Source: Cladophialophora immunda (taxonomy: Eukaryota; Ascomycota; Eurotiomycetes; Chaetothyriales; Herpotrichiellaceae). Taken from it: a stretch of 64,000 nucleotides of DNA. A program made the position numbers and the translations under genes. The notes under the pieces were generated by a model, which was not told the DNA's origin, made no database searches, and worked only from the letters and a program-made list of their open reading frames with translations. Below are positions 42,960 to 52,932 of the stretch, piece by piece. Position 1 is the first letter of the stretch. Each line of letters begins with the position of its first letter. Location of the stretch: NCBI RefSeq assembly GCF_000835495.1, contig NW_015622543.1:4266619-4330618 (forward strand), written 5' to 3'.

Positions 42960-44649
42960 ATGTCTGGTGCCGAACAGCTTGAGCGGCTTCGGTCGATCCT
43001 GAGTTCCGACGAGACCGTACCGCGAGGTTCAGACTTATACAGGGCAGAGTCACTACCATGGGCAGCCCAGAAAGACTTGAACCCTTCCATGGTCATTCGC
43101 CCCAAGAGTATCGAATCATTGAGCAAGGCTTTGGCGCATCTTTCGAAAACAGACCTGAGCCTTGGCATCCGAAGTCAGGGTGTTGGCTCGGCTTCGGCGA
43201 AGGATGTTTTAATAAGCATGACGGCATTTGATGATGTCGACTTTGACCGGCAAAATGAAATTGTGACGGTAGGAGCAGGACAGAGCTGGGGCCAGTACTA
43301 TGAGAAGATGGATAAGATTGCTCCTGGCTATGCAAGTAAGTCGTCCATTTGAATGCCCATTTCTCAAGTCGGAAATAGTGGATGAGGGATTCTGACTTTA
43401 CTGAAAGCCATATCTGTTCGTACCCCCAGCGTCGGCGTGGGCGGAAGCATCTTGGGCGGTGGATATTCCTGGCTCTCCTCAGAATATGGATTGACATCAG
43501 ATCCGGTCAATCTGCTTGACGCCCAGGTTGTCAAAGTTGATGGGACTATCCTTTGGGCGTCCGAAGAACCAGATCTGCTCTGGGCACTCAGAGGGACGAA
43601 TGGTGCATTCGCGGGTAAGGTCTGATTGGGTGCAACCATATCCTTATGTTCACTCTTGCTTTAGTCGTCACTCGATTCAAGCTTCGAGCTCGCAAGTATG
43701 AGCCTCGGATCTGGGGCGGATATATCTTCATCCCGAAGACCGAACTGAGGGCTGTCGTCCAAGGCATTGCCGCGATGGATGCAAGGCCTCCAAATCCCAA
43801 GGTAGCCCTTGGCCTCTTTGTGATGAGGAAAGAGCAGTTGATACATATAGGCGCCAAAGAAGACATGTTAATGATCCTTGCGTTCGATGCGCTTGGTGAG
43901 ACACACGGGAGAGGTGACGATGGATTTGGGTGGGCGCTGGATTGTCCGGGAGCAGTTGACACAACCAAGATAATTGACTTGTCAGGTATGGCTAAATTGC
44001 AAGGTGAGTCCCGTTCATGACGGTGGCGTAATCCTGAGTTGATGCTCTCGCCAGAAAATGTTGGCAAGGCCAAGGGTATCGCCAATGTTTGGTGGGCTCC
44101 AATGGCGTTATGCAGGATCGACGAGGCAACACTTCTTCGAGCATTTGACTGGTATGATAACGCTGCTGCTTCACCAGGATCAGTAGGAAAGCGAGCGTCG
44201 TTATTCTTTGAGATCTTCACCACGGTAACTATTTCCTTTGCCAATCAGCCCTAATCATCTTCTTACAAGATCCCAACAGCGAGACTCTCTGACATCCAAC
44301 ACCGATTCTGCGTGGCCACGCCCTCAGGGCTTTCAACACAAGATAACAATCGGCGCAGGGACGGACATCGGGGCTTCCACAGAGGAAACTGAGATGGCGA
44401 AGGAGTTGGTCAAAGATGGTCCAGGGAAGATAGTGAACGCACCAAGGCCGATTCTCATCGTACCGAATGCAATGGAAGATTTCCACGACCCTATCACCCA
44501 GGTAAGAATATTCAGACTCAGAGAGCCTCTGCCACAGCTGTCTAACGGTATAATCACAGGTATACCGCGAGCACTATCCAAGGCTCCAAGCGTTGAAGAA
44601 AAGATATGATCCTGACAACAGACTTGGAGGGCCTGTCAGATTGGTGTAA
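42960..44649 (+). CDS. FAD-linked oxidase (PCMH/berberine-bridge type) lacking the covalent-flavin His
   Basis: Six exons: 42960-43335, 43408-43614, 43665-44003, 44055-44224, 44280-44501, 44560-44649; introns 50-72 nt; 467 aa. The PCMH FAD-binding fold is clear: VIRPKSIESLSKALAHL, VTVGAGQSWGQYYEKM, TPSVGVGGSILGGGYSWLSSEYGL and VVKVDGTILWAS..LLWALRGTNGAFAVVT. The BBE-like C-terminus ends YREHYPRLQALKKRYDPDNRLGGP, the family tail. The usual RSGGHS segment reads RSQGVGSAS (71-79), so the histidine that carries 8-alpha-linked FAD is replaced by Val75. No signal peptide, so intracellular. Such enzymes often work in secondary metabolism; substrate unknown. Together with the neighbouring AKR and GMC genes it makes a redox-rich neighbourhood. 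Confidence 0.9.
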
Positions 44650-46310
44650 GCCCTCGAGGAATGAGACTTATCTCAAGGAGCATTTGGCATCAAGCAGAGG
44701 TCTCCGAATTCGCGCGATTCATCGCGAGGCTTCTCGCCTCTCGTTCTCGCCCGAATCTCTCGGACCAATGGCTCTCCTGCCGCGCAAAACTTTCGAGGGA
44801 CGATGGTTGCCCAGGTAGTTCGGTGTCTTCGCGCGAGGGTGCAATCAGATGTTCTCTATCGTGGGCTGAGACACACCAATCAATGTAACCATGTCATGGT
44901 AGGCAATTCGAACCGGTTCTCTCGTAACTTCGCCGTAATAGATCTCGTGCCCTCCAGCCAAGAAGCTCAGAGCACCATTCGAAACCGTTGCTATCCCTAG
45001 ACTAGGGCCATGGTCGGCGTCTGGTTCCTCGTACTCAGAAAGAATGTCGACATCGCTTTGATCCGCATTGATAAAGTCGACCTGGCAAAATGGAAGGAGA
45101 AGACGAAGGGTGAGGTTAGAAGAAGGTCGTTCAGGGTCTTCAACGCCCAAAGTGCGGTATCACGTGCCGTGCGCGCCTGTGATCATTGACTTCAGCGTTA
45201 TAGACATGAGCCCATCCCTGGCAGAGACAACTGTTTTTGCTCTTTTTTTTCAGCTCGCCATTGTGGCCGTTCTTTCAGGAGTATTTTCACCGTGATATCC
45301 TACCTTGCCATCACGCTGTCTGATATTGTCTCAGGTCCTAATCGTAGCAGAAAACCCTCAAAAGTCGAAACGTTGAAAGCTGCAGCAAACTCGAAGCTCT
45401 CTCTATCCTATTACCCTCTGCACAGACGATGATTCGGACAGAGCGACTCGGAGACGTGTGGCTGGCATGTCCATCAAGGAGTTGGAACCCCTGGATCTCA
45501 CCAGACGTGAACTCGTTACCTTGCCAGCTGAGATGATCTCTTCTGAAACCACAATGGCCGATTCAGAGCTACCATCCATGGACTCCAGCCTCAAGGCAGC
45601 AATAGTCCCCGATAGGAGTCAAAAGCTGGTCATGGACAGAAACAAAAGCAATTCGAAAGCAAGTTTGCCCCGTCTGTTTGAGGGCTTCGAAGCTGCTCGG
45701 TACCTCGCAGTCGGCAGGCCATCGAACCACACTCTTTGGGATAGTCAAGATACATTGATATCCTGTACCTCACCAAGATGCCTAGGCATGTGCATGGGTG
45801 TCAGTTCTGATCTCACCAGAGTTCGGGAAGAGAAAGCTGCTACAGGGCGTCGTTGCTGGCTACGAAGAACGAGTAATAAGGAACCCCAGGAAGCCCGGCA
45901 AACCGGGGACCGCCTAAGTGAAATGAGCCTAGTCGGGTGGGATTCAGGGTCCAGCTTAACAGCCACCGCCGCCTACTAGCCTAGTGACCTCGCCTGAAGC
46001 CCCAATCACACAGCCCTCCGGTTCAACATGATGATGGAAACCTTACCTCGTAGACGTCCGCAAATCCTTAAGAGAATGGTGCAATTCTTCTCATTTATCA
46101 ACAACTGGTGAATCTGACGATAAGGTTGCATACGAACATCGACGCCGTCAAAGCCCTCCCTATCAGGGGCGCACGAGCAGTCCCACCGTGCCCAACAGCG
46201 CCACGTATCGACTGCCAGACCGACTGCGCCTGATTCTGTCCTCCCCCCACTGTAGACCACTGACCAAATCTGGTGACCTTTTATAATCCTGCCTGCTCCC
46301 AACCGCATGG
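44650..46310. other. Intergenic with a possible broken small gene
   Basis: 1.66 kb between the FAD oxidase and the EamA transporter. It holds the candidate minus-strand reading frame described separately (45207-44845) and overlapping frames at 45.4-46.0 kb on both strands that I cannot assign. A T8-CAG tract at 45243-45253 resembles a 3' splice site on the plus strand, without a matching exon. Confidence 0.45.
44845..45207 (-). pseudogene. Candidate small gene interrupted by one TGA
   Basis: From an ATG at 45207 the minus strand reads 15 codons (MSITLKSMITGAHGT), one TGA at 45162-45160, then 104 codons in the same frame to a stop at 44845. The second part looks protein-like (LLLPFCQVDFINADQSD, LSEYEEPDADHGPSLG, GALSFLAGGHEIYYGEV, EPVRIAYHDMVTLIG). 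An alternative is that GTCGACTT.. at about 45090, preceded by an acceptor-like TTTTGCCAG, begins a terminal exon of a longer spliced gene. I do not recognise the family. Call is tentative. Confidence 0.3.
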
Positions 46311-47951
46311 ATGACACCGTCCGACAGCAGCGACTCGTCTGGAGGGGATCTCATCTACACGCCTCCTGGGACTGAGTCGCCCCTACCTCTCTCCTCCACC
46401 TCCGCCGCGCCCTCCAAAGCCAATTTACGTCCTTCGAGCCCCTTACGTCTAAACTCCCTTCCGCCAGCTATAAAGGACGAATTCCGGGCCGAACGACAAC
46501 AAATTCGAGGAGTGCATTTTGATCTGAATGACGAGTCTAGAGACGACGAAGAGGACGACGAAATGGACGGGAGAACGTCAATGCACCGGCCTCTAGGGCC
46601 AGAGTCGCATGAGCCGTTACTAGGGGAAGACAAACAAGCAAGCAACAGAGGTCGACCAGAATCACCAAGTCTCCATGGCTCTTCCAGACCAGCGGCCTCG
46701 TCTCGGAGGAGCACATTTCGCTCGCGGTCACCCTCATACGCCCAACCCGAAGACATGGTACGGCGGAAGTACATCTACGCCTCCTTTTTTCTCATCCTCT
46801 CCCTCATCTCCTTTGTCGTCCAGACGGAAACGGCGGTGTATATTCAACACGAACTGAAATGGGACAAGGCGTACTGCATGATGTACTTGACACACGGCTC
46901 CTGGATATTCCTCTGGCCAGTCCAACTCCTCTTTCTCCGAATACAGAAACGAAAACTCTCGTGGCCTGCGTTCTGGCGAAGACATGTCTATCTCCTCCGC
47001 TCCACAGCGCAGATGGTCTGCTCTCAAGAACTACATCTCTCAAAGTCCACCATGTTGATCTCCCCTTGGCCCTACATGATCAAAGCCACCGCCTTCATTA
47101 CCACGTTTCTCACCATGGCTGGGGGATCTTGGTACGTTGCTGTCAACTTGACCTCTCCTTCCGACCTCACCGCGATCTACAATTGCTCCGCCTTCTTTGC
47201 CTATGTGTTCTCCATAATGCTCCTCAACGACAAACTGCGCTTCGACAAGGCTCTCTCGGTCGCACTCGCCATCATTGGCGTCCTTGTCGTCGCTTACGGT
47301 GATAAAGATGACAGCACGCCGGGTCCTGGCACGTCAAACCCTGGTGCTGAAAAGGGATTCGGAACAAAACTTTTGGGAAATATCATAATTGGCATTGGCT
47401 CAGTCGCGTATGGTTTCTATGAAGTTCTTTATAAACGCTTCGCCTGTCCTCCCGAAGGCACTTCTCCGGGCAGGGGGATGATTTTCGCAAACACCTTTGG
47501 CAGCATGGTTGGATTTTTCACATTGACTGTTCTCTGGATCCCTCTCCCGATCCTTCACTGGACTGGTCTCGAAGTATTCGAGATTCCCAGTGGTCGAGCA
47601 GCCAGCTTGCTCGCCATCTCCACCCTCTCCAACGCAGTCTTCTCCGGCTCGTTCCTCGTCCTCATGTCCCTCACATCGCCGGTCCTGAGTTCTGTTGCCG
47701 CGCTCCTCACGATCTTTTTGGTGGGCATCACAGACTGGATCATCACCGGAAAACCGCTTAGTGCGGCGGCACTCGCTGGTTGCGGGTTGATCGTTGTGGC
47801 GTTTGTCATGTTAAGTTGGGCCACATATCGAGAGATGAGAGAAGAACAGTTGAAAAGGGAGGAAGAGGAAGAGAATAAAGTGTTTGATGATGACGATGAC
47901 GAGGAAGGTGATGAAGAGCGAGTGTCAAACAATAGACGGAGGGCCAGTTGA
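46311..47951 (+). CDS. EamA/DMT-superfamily membrane transporter
   Basis: Single exon, 546 aa. A disordered N-terminal region of about 145 residues (Ser/Pro-rich, acidic DDEEDDEMDG) precedes about ten hydrophobic segments: YIYASFFLILSLISFVV, AYCMMYLTHGSWIFLWPVQLLFL, TAFITTFLTMAGGSWYVAVNLT, YNCSAFFAYVFSIMLL, ALSVALAIIGVLVVAYGD, LLGNIIIGIGSVAYGFYEVLY, MVGFFTLTVLWIPLPIL, SLLAISTLSNAVFSGSFLVLMSL, SSVAALLTIFLVGITDWII, LAGCGLIVVAFVMLSWA. The TSPSDLTAIYNCSAFFAY block and GD after helix 5 are typical of the drug/metabolite transporter family (SLC35-like, yeast YML018C/Thi74 relatives). The C-terminal tail is highly acidic and cytosolic. Cargo is unknown; vacuolar or Golgi placement is inference. Confidence 0.86.
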   Translation: MTPSDSSDSSGGDLIYTPPGTESPLPLSSTSAAPSKANLRPSSPLRLNSLPPAIKDEFRAERQQIRGVHFDLNDESRDDEEDDEMDGRTSMHRPLGPESHEPLLGEDKQASNRGRPESPSLHGSSRPAASSRRSTFRSRSPSYAQPEDMVRRKYIYASFFLILSLISFVVQTETAVYIQHELKWDKAYCMMYLTHGSWIFLWPVQLLFLRIQKRKLSWPAFWRRHVYLLRSTAQMVCSQELHLSKSTMLISPWPYMIKATAFITTFLTMAGGSWYVAVNLTSPSDLTAIYNCSAFFAYVFSIMLLNDKLRFDKALSVALAIIGVLVVAYGDKDDSTPGPGTSNPGAEKGFGTKLLGNIIIGIGSVAYGFYEVLYKRFACPPEGTSPGRGMIFANTFGSMVGFFTLTVLWIPLPILHWTGLEVFEIPSGRAASLLAISTLSNAVFSGSFLVLMSLTSPVLSSVAALLTIFLVGITDWIITGKPLSAAALAGCGLIVVAFVMLSWATYREMREEQLKREEEEENKVFDDDDDEEGDEERVSNNRRRAS

Positions 47952-48418
47952 TTTACTTTGATGAGTCGGACAGGTCCAACTCTTGTATTTGCGAGGTCCA
48001 GTGATCTTTGATGATGTTTGGCGGTCGCATCCTGCAGGGCGCAGAGTGGGAAATTTTGAAAGAGTGGCTCAATAAGACGCCACGAGGCTACGGGGCAATG
48101 CATTGAAACCGGATTTTGAATGGGAGAGTGTGCCAGCACTTAGCTTCCAGGTACGGGGGGAGCGAGGATCCAGGCTCCTGTCAAACTGGACATGGAGGAT
48201 CTTTGAAGAATTTTGCATCTTCAGGCGTTGAGGACTACACTATATATGTCACCTTACATATCGGGTTGCGGGCTTAGGCCAGAGAGCCAAGCAGGAGGTC
48301 ATATATACCCCAGGAAGAATGTTTTCCTGAGAAGGGGACTCTCGGTCCGAATATGAACTGTCTATTAGTGTATCAACATCATTTCTCATGAGCACGTGTA
48401 CAAAGCAGTCGTAAACTC
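47952..48418. other. Intergenic, convergent 3' ends of transporter and Pol kappa
   Basis: 467 bp; no gene. Contains TATATATGT and ATATATACC stretches (about 48240-48308). Confidence 0.55.
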
Positions 48419-50497
48419 TCAGGTGAAGAACAGTCTCTTCTGCCTTCTCCCACCAGCCGCATCCGGCTCCATTAGATTGCTGGAGGAGACTTTTCTCTTG
48501 GGCTTCATTCCGTTAACAGATTTCGGCCTATCTGGCACAGAACCATCGGGCGATGCTCTGCTCGAGGCGGCGGTTGCAGATCCGTTTGCCTCGGCCACGA
48601 CCTCTTTGATCGTCTGCCGCGAGAGACACAGATCGATGTGGCTGTTAAATTCCCTGTCGCTTGCCGGCTGCGGGAGCTGACAAATTGGACAATCCCATAG
48701 TGCTTTTTGCTTGTGGTCTTCTTTCAAAGCCGACACAGCAGCTTTATTCAGTACCCGTCCATGCTTGCTTTGTGGTGACACCGCCGGCGAGTTCGGCTCA
48801 CTGCCATACTTGTACCTGCCAAAGGGTTCGTGCCAATCTGCTGTGGAGTCACAGGCGCCTGGTACAGGGGTATTCGGATCCTCGTCTTGAGAAAGTTCAT
48901 GCTGCTGCTCCTGGCTCAAGCGCTCTAGCTCCTCGATCTCCTCCTGTCTCTCCTGACGAGCGGCTTCTTCGAATTCCGAGTCCGGCCAGACTTCCCACTC
49001 TGCATCATCTGCTGGCTTTCCTGTAGAGGAATTGTCGCTATTGAATTTGCGGCGAAAGAAATCATTGCCCGCTTTCTTGGTGCTAACTAGATGGGTGCAT
49101 CGTAGTCCCATCAAGCGGAGCCGGAAGTCCGGAATCTCCTTCTCAAGTTTGACCAGCATCGGTAGGCTGTAGTTATAGAGATCGTCTGCGAGGTGGACTG
49201 CCTTCGGAGCAGCGACTTGTCGGGTGAAGACTTCGTAAGTGTGGAGTTTGACCTTCAGGACCAGTGTCCGACCTTTCACTTCGACGCGGACCATGTCTTT
49301 TGCTAGCTCTTCTGCCGTGTGGCGAAGTTTCTCGCGAAGTTGTTGCTTGTCGCTGATGTCACGGAATGTACTTTCTGTTCCCACGCTCTTTCGCTCATAC
49401 TCCTCAGCAGGCTGTACAACCGTGCGTCCGAGGCCAAGATGGGTCTGCATCAGGAACTGGAACGCCTTCTCCCCAAAGAGCTTGTAAAGGTATGCGCGCT
49501 GAGCATAGATGTCGCTGCATGTTTGAATACCAATAGCATCGAGCTCTCGCTCAAAGACACGGCCGACGCCGTTTACTTTGCGCACTGGCAGTGTAGCCAT
49601 GAACGACATTATGGCAGCTCGATCATTGGGGATTCGAAACTGCCCATTTGGTTTGTTCTTGTTGGAACAGATCTTGGCCAATTTGGCATTGGGCGCAATA
49701 CCAGCGGAGATTGTGATTTTGCACTTCTCGTGTACGTCTTTCCGGAGTTGCTCAATTGCAGCTTCCGGGTCCATTTGGTTAGTGGTGCAGTACTCTGTGA
49801 TGTTCAGGTAGGCTTCATCGATGCTAGAGCTCTCGAAACGCGGGTCGTATTCTGCGAGGATAGCCCTTACTTCTTTTGCCTTGGCTGTGTACTTGTCAAA
49901 GTTCAATGGCAGACAGATCAGCTGCGGGCATAGTTTTTTCGCCACAAATCCCGCCATTGCACTGCGACAACCATATTTCCGGGCCTCGTAGTTACAGGTA
50001 GTAAGGACCCCCATCCCAACGGCCATGGGAACAGTCTTGAGCTCGGGTCGATCAATCTCTTCAACCGCGGCGTAGAAGGCATCGCAGTCGATGTGAACGA
50101 CATACTGTGACAGGTCTCTGGCCAGTTCGAGGGATGCAATGTAGTCATCTGCCCGGCGAAGATCCGTCTTGAGGTCGAGCTTCTCCAGTTGTGCCTTCTG
50201 TTTGAGAATTCGCTCGATTTTTAGAGTCAAGTTTCTGTCCTTGACTTCTTCATTGTTGAAGAACTTGGAGCCTTTGGAGGCCTCGTATATGATCTCAGAG
50301 ACCTTTTTCTGATCGACCGCATCCTGTCCGGCCTTGGTCAAGGAAGGGCCAAGGAGATGGTGCTTAAGGGAATGGTGCTGGGATGCTAGGAGGGAGGCTT
50401 CCTGGGCCTGCGATGTATCGTCGGGGTCATCTGGGGTATTGTCCGTGGTCTTGTCGACATTTGTAAGGAGATCATCATTCTCGTCATGCAGTGTCAT
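48419..50497 (-). CDS. DNA polymerase kappa (Y-family, DinB)
   Basis: Translesion polymerase. Single exon, 692 aa. The N-terminal helical clasp typical of Pol kappa is present (KVSEIIYEASKGSKFFNNE.., residues 65-85). Catalytic motifs: YVVHIDCDAFYAAVE with D137, and SSSIDEAYLN with D227/E228. The finger/palm block TTCNYEARKYGCRSAMAGF, the thumb helix-hairpin (LPVRKVNGVGRVFERELDAIGI) and the little finger (KSVGTESTFRDI.., LRLMGLRCTHL) follow in order. One UBZ-type zinc finger near the C-terminus (CPICQLPQPAS..HIDLC) can bind ubiquitinated PCNA; human Pol kappa has two. The last residues RRQKRLFFT resemble a degenerate PIP box (spacing off by one or two). Divergent from the next gene with 344 bp between starts. 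Confidence 0.95.
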   Translation of the reverse strand: MTLHDENDDLLTNVDKTTDNTPDDPDDTSQAQEASLLASQHHSLKHHLLGPSLTKAGQDAVDQKKVSEIIYEASKGSKFFNNEEVKDRNLTLKIERILKQKAQLEKLDLKTDLRRADDYIASLELARDLSQYVVHIDCDAFYAAVEEIDRPELKTVPMAVGMGVLTTCNYEARKYGCRSAMAGFVAKKLCPQLICLPLNFDKYTAKAKEVRAILAEYDPRFESSSIDEAYLNITEYCTTNQMDPEAAIEQLRKDVHEKCKITISAGIAPNAKLAKICSNKNKPNGQFRIPNDRAAIMSFMATLPVRKVNGVGRVFERELDAIGIQTCSDIYAQRAYLYKLFGEKAFQFLMQTHLGLGRTVVQPAEEYERKSVGTESTFRDISDKQQLREKLRHTAEELAKDMVRVEVKGRTLVLKVKLHTYEVFTRQVAAPKAVHLADDLYNYSLPMLVKLEKEIPDFRLRLMGLRCTHLVSTKKAGNDFFRRKFNSDNSSTGKPADDAEWEVWPDSEFEEAARQERQEEIEELERLSQEQQHELSQDEDPNTPVPGACDSTADWHEPFGRYKYGSEPNSPAVSPQSKHGRVLNKAAVSALKEDHKQKALWDCPICQLPQPASDREFNSHIDLCLSRQTIKEVVAEANGSATAASSRASPDGSVPDRPKSVNGMKPKRKVSSSNLMEPDAAGGRRQKRLFFT

Positions 50498-50841
50498 CGC
50501 AACACCGAAGGAATGGCATCGGGCAGCATATCGTGCGATGCTGTGTTCAGCGGTTGCCGTCTAATTAGCGAGGAACGGATGGGACGCGACAAGGAAGGGG
50601 CGTGATGGTGGACGTGTTTAGCGAGGAGTCACCTGCGCTCAGTGACGAAACCAAAACCCGCAAACTAAACCCTTCGCGGTATCCTTCTGGAGCGTGCCGT
50701 TGGAATCTCAAACAGCTTGTTGACATTCATGTGGAGAGACTCTGCCTGCACCCAATGCCTACAGGGACGCAGAGCCTGCTCGCTCACTTGAACCGACAAT
50801 AATGGTCTCTATTAGGCCTCGAACATCCATTCGTCGCTGTC
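50498..50841. other. Divergent promoter Pol kappa / uncharacterised gene
   Basis: 344 bp between opposite starts; no gene. No specific element recognised. Confidence 0.55.
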
Positions 50842-52932
50842 ATGCGAGAGCGAGACCGCCCGCAGCCACAGTCAATCTCTCGTTCTCGACGTTCGCCCCT
50901 CCCGACAACAATGCCCACCGATAAACAAACCCGGAGTAATACCTCGAAACCACTCACTCCCGCTCTCAGTGCAAACTTCCGCACGGCCAAAAGCCCATTG
51001 ACCCCAAGGGTGATCGGCTCTGCCTCGTCTTCTCCCAACTTGTCTTCTCGCAGGGACCCTTTCGTCAGGTCAAAATCGCCCCCCAAACCAGATCAGACCA
51101 CAACACCCTTAAATGGAAATATCACTCCTCGGTCTGGTGCGAGGAAGTCACGGGTCGGAACAGAGTCCCCTTTGACTCCGGCACAGCCGCGAGGAACAGG
51201 AAATGGCCAGAGATCAAGAGCGTCGTCGGGCAATGAGACCTCGAAACCAACCGGCGGTGCAATGCGAGGCCTCGGCCTCACCAGCCCACGGCTGGCTGCA
51301 AGTACAGGTGCTCTGCCAAAAGCAACCACCTCAGGTTCTACGCCTGCTGTGACAAGCCATCGAAGGCTGTCCGCCGCAAAGAGCATGGTAGAGGGTGACA
51401 AAGATATCACGTCGAAGTTCTTCCACGCGGACGAGGTCAAGCCCATTGTGGGATCCCCAGAGCCCGACGACGGTCACCGATTCCCTCCTCCAAAGCCAGG
51501 GCACTTCTTCGTCGGTTCACCTCCGCTGCCTAGGGAGAATGCAAGTGGCAAGGAGAACCTCGATGATAAATTCTTCAGGGCGAACGATCTAACACCCCAC
51601 GTACCCCCCCGACGTAACGTCCTTCCTCATCTCTCAACAGACAGATTGAACAGTCCGGCCGCTACACACGGCTTTCGAAATACGCCGCCTCAATCCCCAA
51701 ATAAAATCCACAAAGGAGTCCCTCCAGAACCTGCATCACCCCGAAAATTACAGTCCGGCCCGGTGCCTTCTCCGCCGGGGCCTCGAACAGCTGCCGAACG
51801 CCCCAAAAGCAGCTCAGGCAGCACCGCAACGTCTCAGTCTGCACCGAATGGTCATCGAAAGTCGATCAGCGCCAGCTCCATTAGTTCGTCAGTTCTCAGG
51901 AAACTGAGCAATACTAGAGCACAACCGCCTCAACCATTGGAGCTCCATCCTACTCCTCTAGTGTCACCCCGGATCCACGGGAATAGCCTTCTGTCCCCGG
52001 AAACGTTGAGTCCCAGGTCTATCAGCCTTGCATCAACGAACACTGTTCCCACCTCTGTCCCAAGCGAAACGGAATTCTCAGAAGCCACAAAAACGCCCAG
52101 TGCATCTGCGCCGAGTTCGGACCCGAGACCCGACCAGGTCACGCCCGGCTTTCAGTCTCAGTTGGATCAAGCTGCTAATGCCCGCCGGGAACGCAAAGTT
52201 CTCGACTTGGAAATCTCGAACTCCTCGTTGTTAGCTATCAATAAAACGTTAGAACGTGAACTCCGCAAGCAGACCGGAGAGTTAAGAAGGTATCGTCGAC
52301 TATCGCGCTCAGGGAGATTATCCCTTGCGCCAACAACAAGGACAACCTCCGAACAGTCTAATTTCACGCTCGGTACGGTTACGGAGTTTGACGATGAAGA
52401 TCGTCAATTTTCCGACGATGATGACAGCGATCTGGACGATCTCGAAGACGAAGATGGCTCTATGCTATCCAACGATTCAGGTTCCATGCTAAGTCCTTCC
52501 ATCCAATCACGCCAGCGTGCGAGAGACGAGAAGCGACTGATGCAAGATCTCTCGCGCCATCAACAACTTCTTATCGATTTCCAGAAACTCAGTCAAAGCA
52601 TAAAACGCTGTCTCACCTGTTCGGAAGAGCTAATCAAAGAAGGAAACAAGGCATTAGACTACAGAGTGGGTATAGGAGATGTGAAGCTTGGCGGGAGAGT
52701 TTTGAACGATGATGAACTGGATGAAATGGGGTTGGTGAACGGCGTGGAAGAACAGGAGGCAAGACAAGGGCTTTTGAGCCCCAGCATCACCAAGGCGAAC
52801 TTGGACGAGGCCCAACTTTGGGGAGCCAGGCCACCTCCAACGATAATTGCCAGCGACGTCACAGCCATGCCTTCGCTGGATGAGTTGTCCGATATATTGG
52901 ATTCTGTCAGCGCGCAGTTGGAGGAGATCTAG
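50842..52932 (+). CDS. Uncharacterised Ser/Pro-rich fungal protein with short coiled coil
   Basis: Single exon, 696 aa (ATG 50842; ATG 50911, MPTDKQTRSN.., is an alternative). No named family recognised. The first 430 residues are low-complexity Ser/Pro/Thr with many SP and TP sites (KSPLTPR, NITPRSGARKS, SPETLSPRS), which suggests proline-directed kinase targeting. A conserved-looking helical block follows (RRERKVLDLEISNSSLLAIN, then KTLERELRKQTGELRRYRR), likely a coiled coil at about 450-490, then an acidic stretch (DEDRQFSDDDDSDLDDLEDED), then a helical C-terminus with LMQDLSRHQQLLIDFQKLSQSIKRCLTCSEELIKEGNKAL. The layout resembles a scaffold or cytoskeletal adaptor; that is inference. Confidence 0.72.
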   Translation: MRERDRPQPQSISRSRRSPLPTTMPTDKQTRSNTSKPLTPALSANFRTAKSPLTPRVIGSASSSPNLSSRRDPFVRSKSPPKPDQTTTPLNGNITPRSGARKSRVGTESPLTPAQPRGTGNGQRSRASSGNETSKPTGGAMRGLGLTSPRLAASTGALPKATTSGSTPAVTSHRRLSAAKSMVEGDKDITSKFFHADEVKPIVGSPEPDDGHRFPPPKPGHFFVGSPPLPRENASGKENLDDKFFRANDLTPHVPPRRNVLPHLSTDRLNSPAATHGFRNTPPQSPNKIHKGVPPEPASPRKLQSGPVPSPPGPRTAAERPKSSSGSTATSQSAPNGHRKSISASSISSSVLRKLSNTRAQPPQPLELHPTPLVSPRIHGNSLLSPETLSPRSISLASTNTVPTSVPSETEFSEATKTPSASAPSSDPRPDQVTPGFQSQLDQAANARRERKVLDLEISNSSLLAINKTLERELRKQTGELRRYRRLSRSGRLSLAPTTRTTSEQSNFTLGTVTEFDDEDRQFSDDDDSDLDDLEDEDGSMLSNDSGSMLSPSIQSRQRARDEKRLMQDLSRHQQLLIDFQKLSQSIKRCLTCSEELIKEGNKALDYRVGIGDVKLGGRVLNDDELDEMGLVNGVEEQEARQGLLSPSITKANLDEAQLWGARPPPTIIASDVTAMPSLDELSDILDSVSAQLEEI

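Noticed and set aside
44890..44930. tRNA B-box-like sequence (AATTCGAACCGG)
   Set aside because: No matching A box or cloverleaf around it, and it lies inside the minus-strand candidate frame.
45458..45979. 173-codon plus-strand frame between the FAD oxidase and EamA genes
   Set aside because: No domain, begins with GTG (first ATG 45467), and comparable frames exist on the opposite strand; no splice partner.
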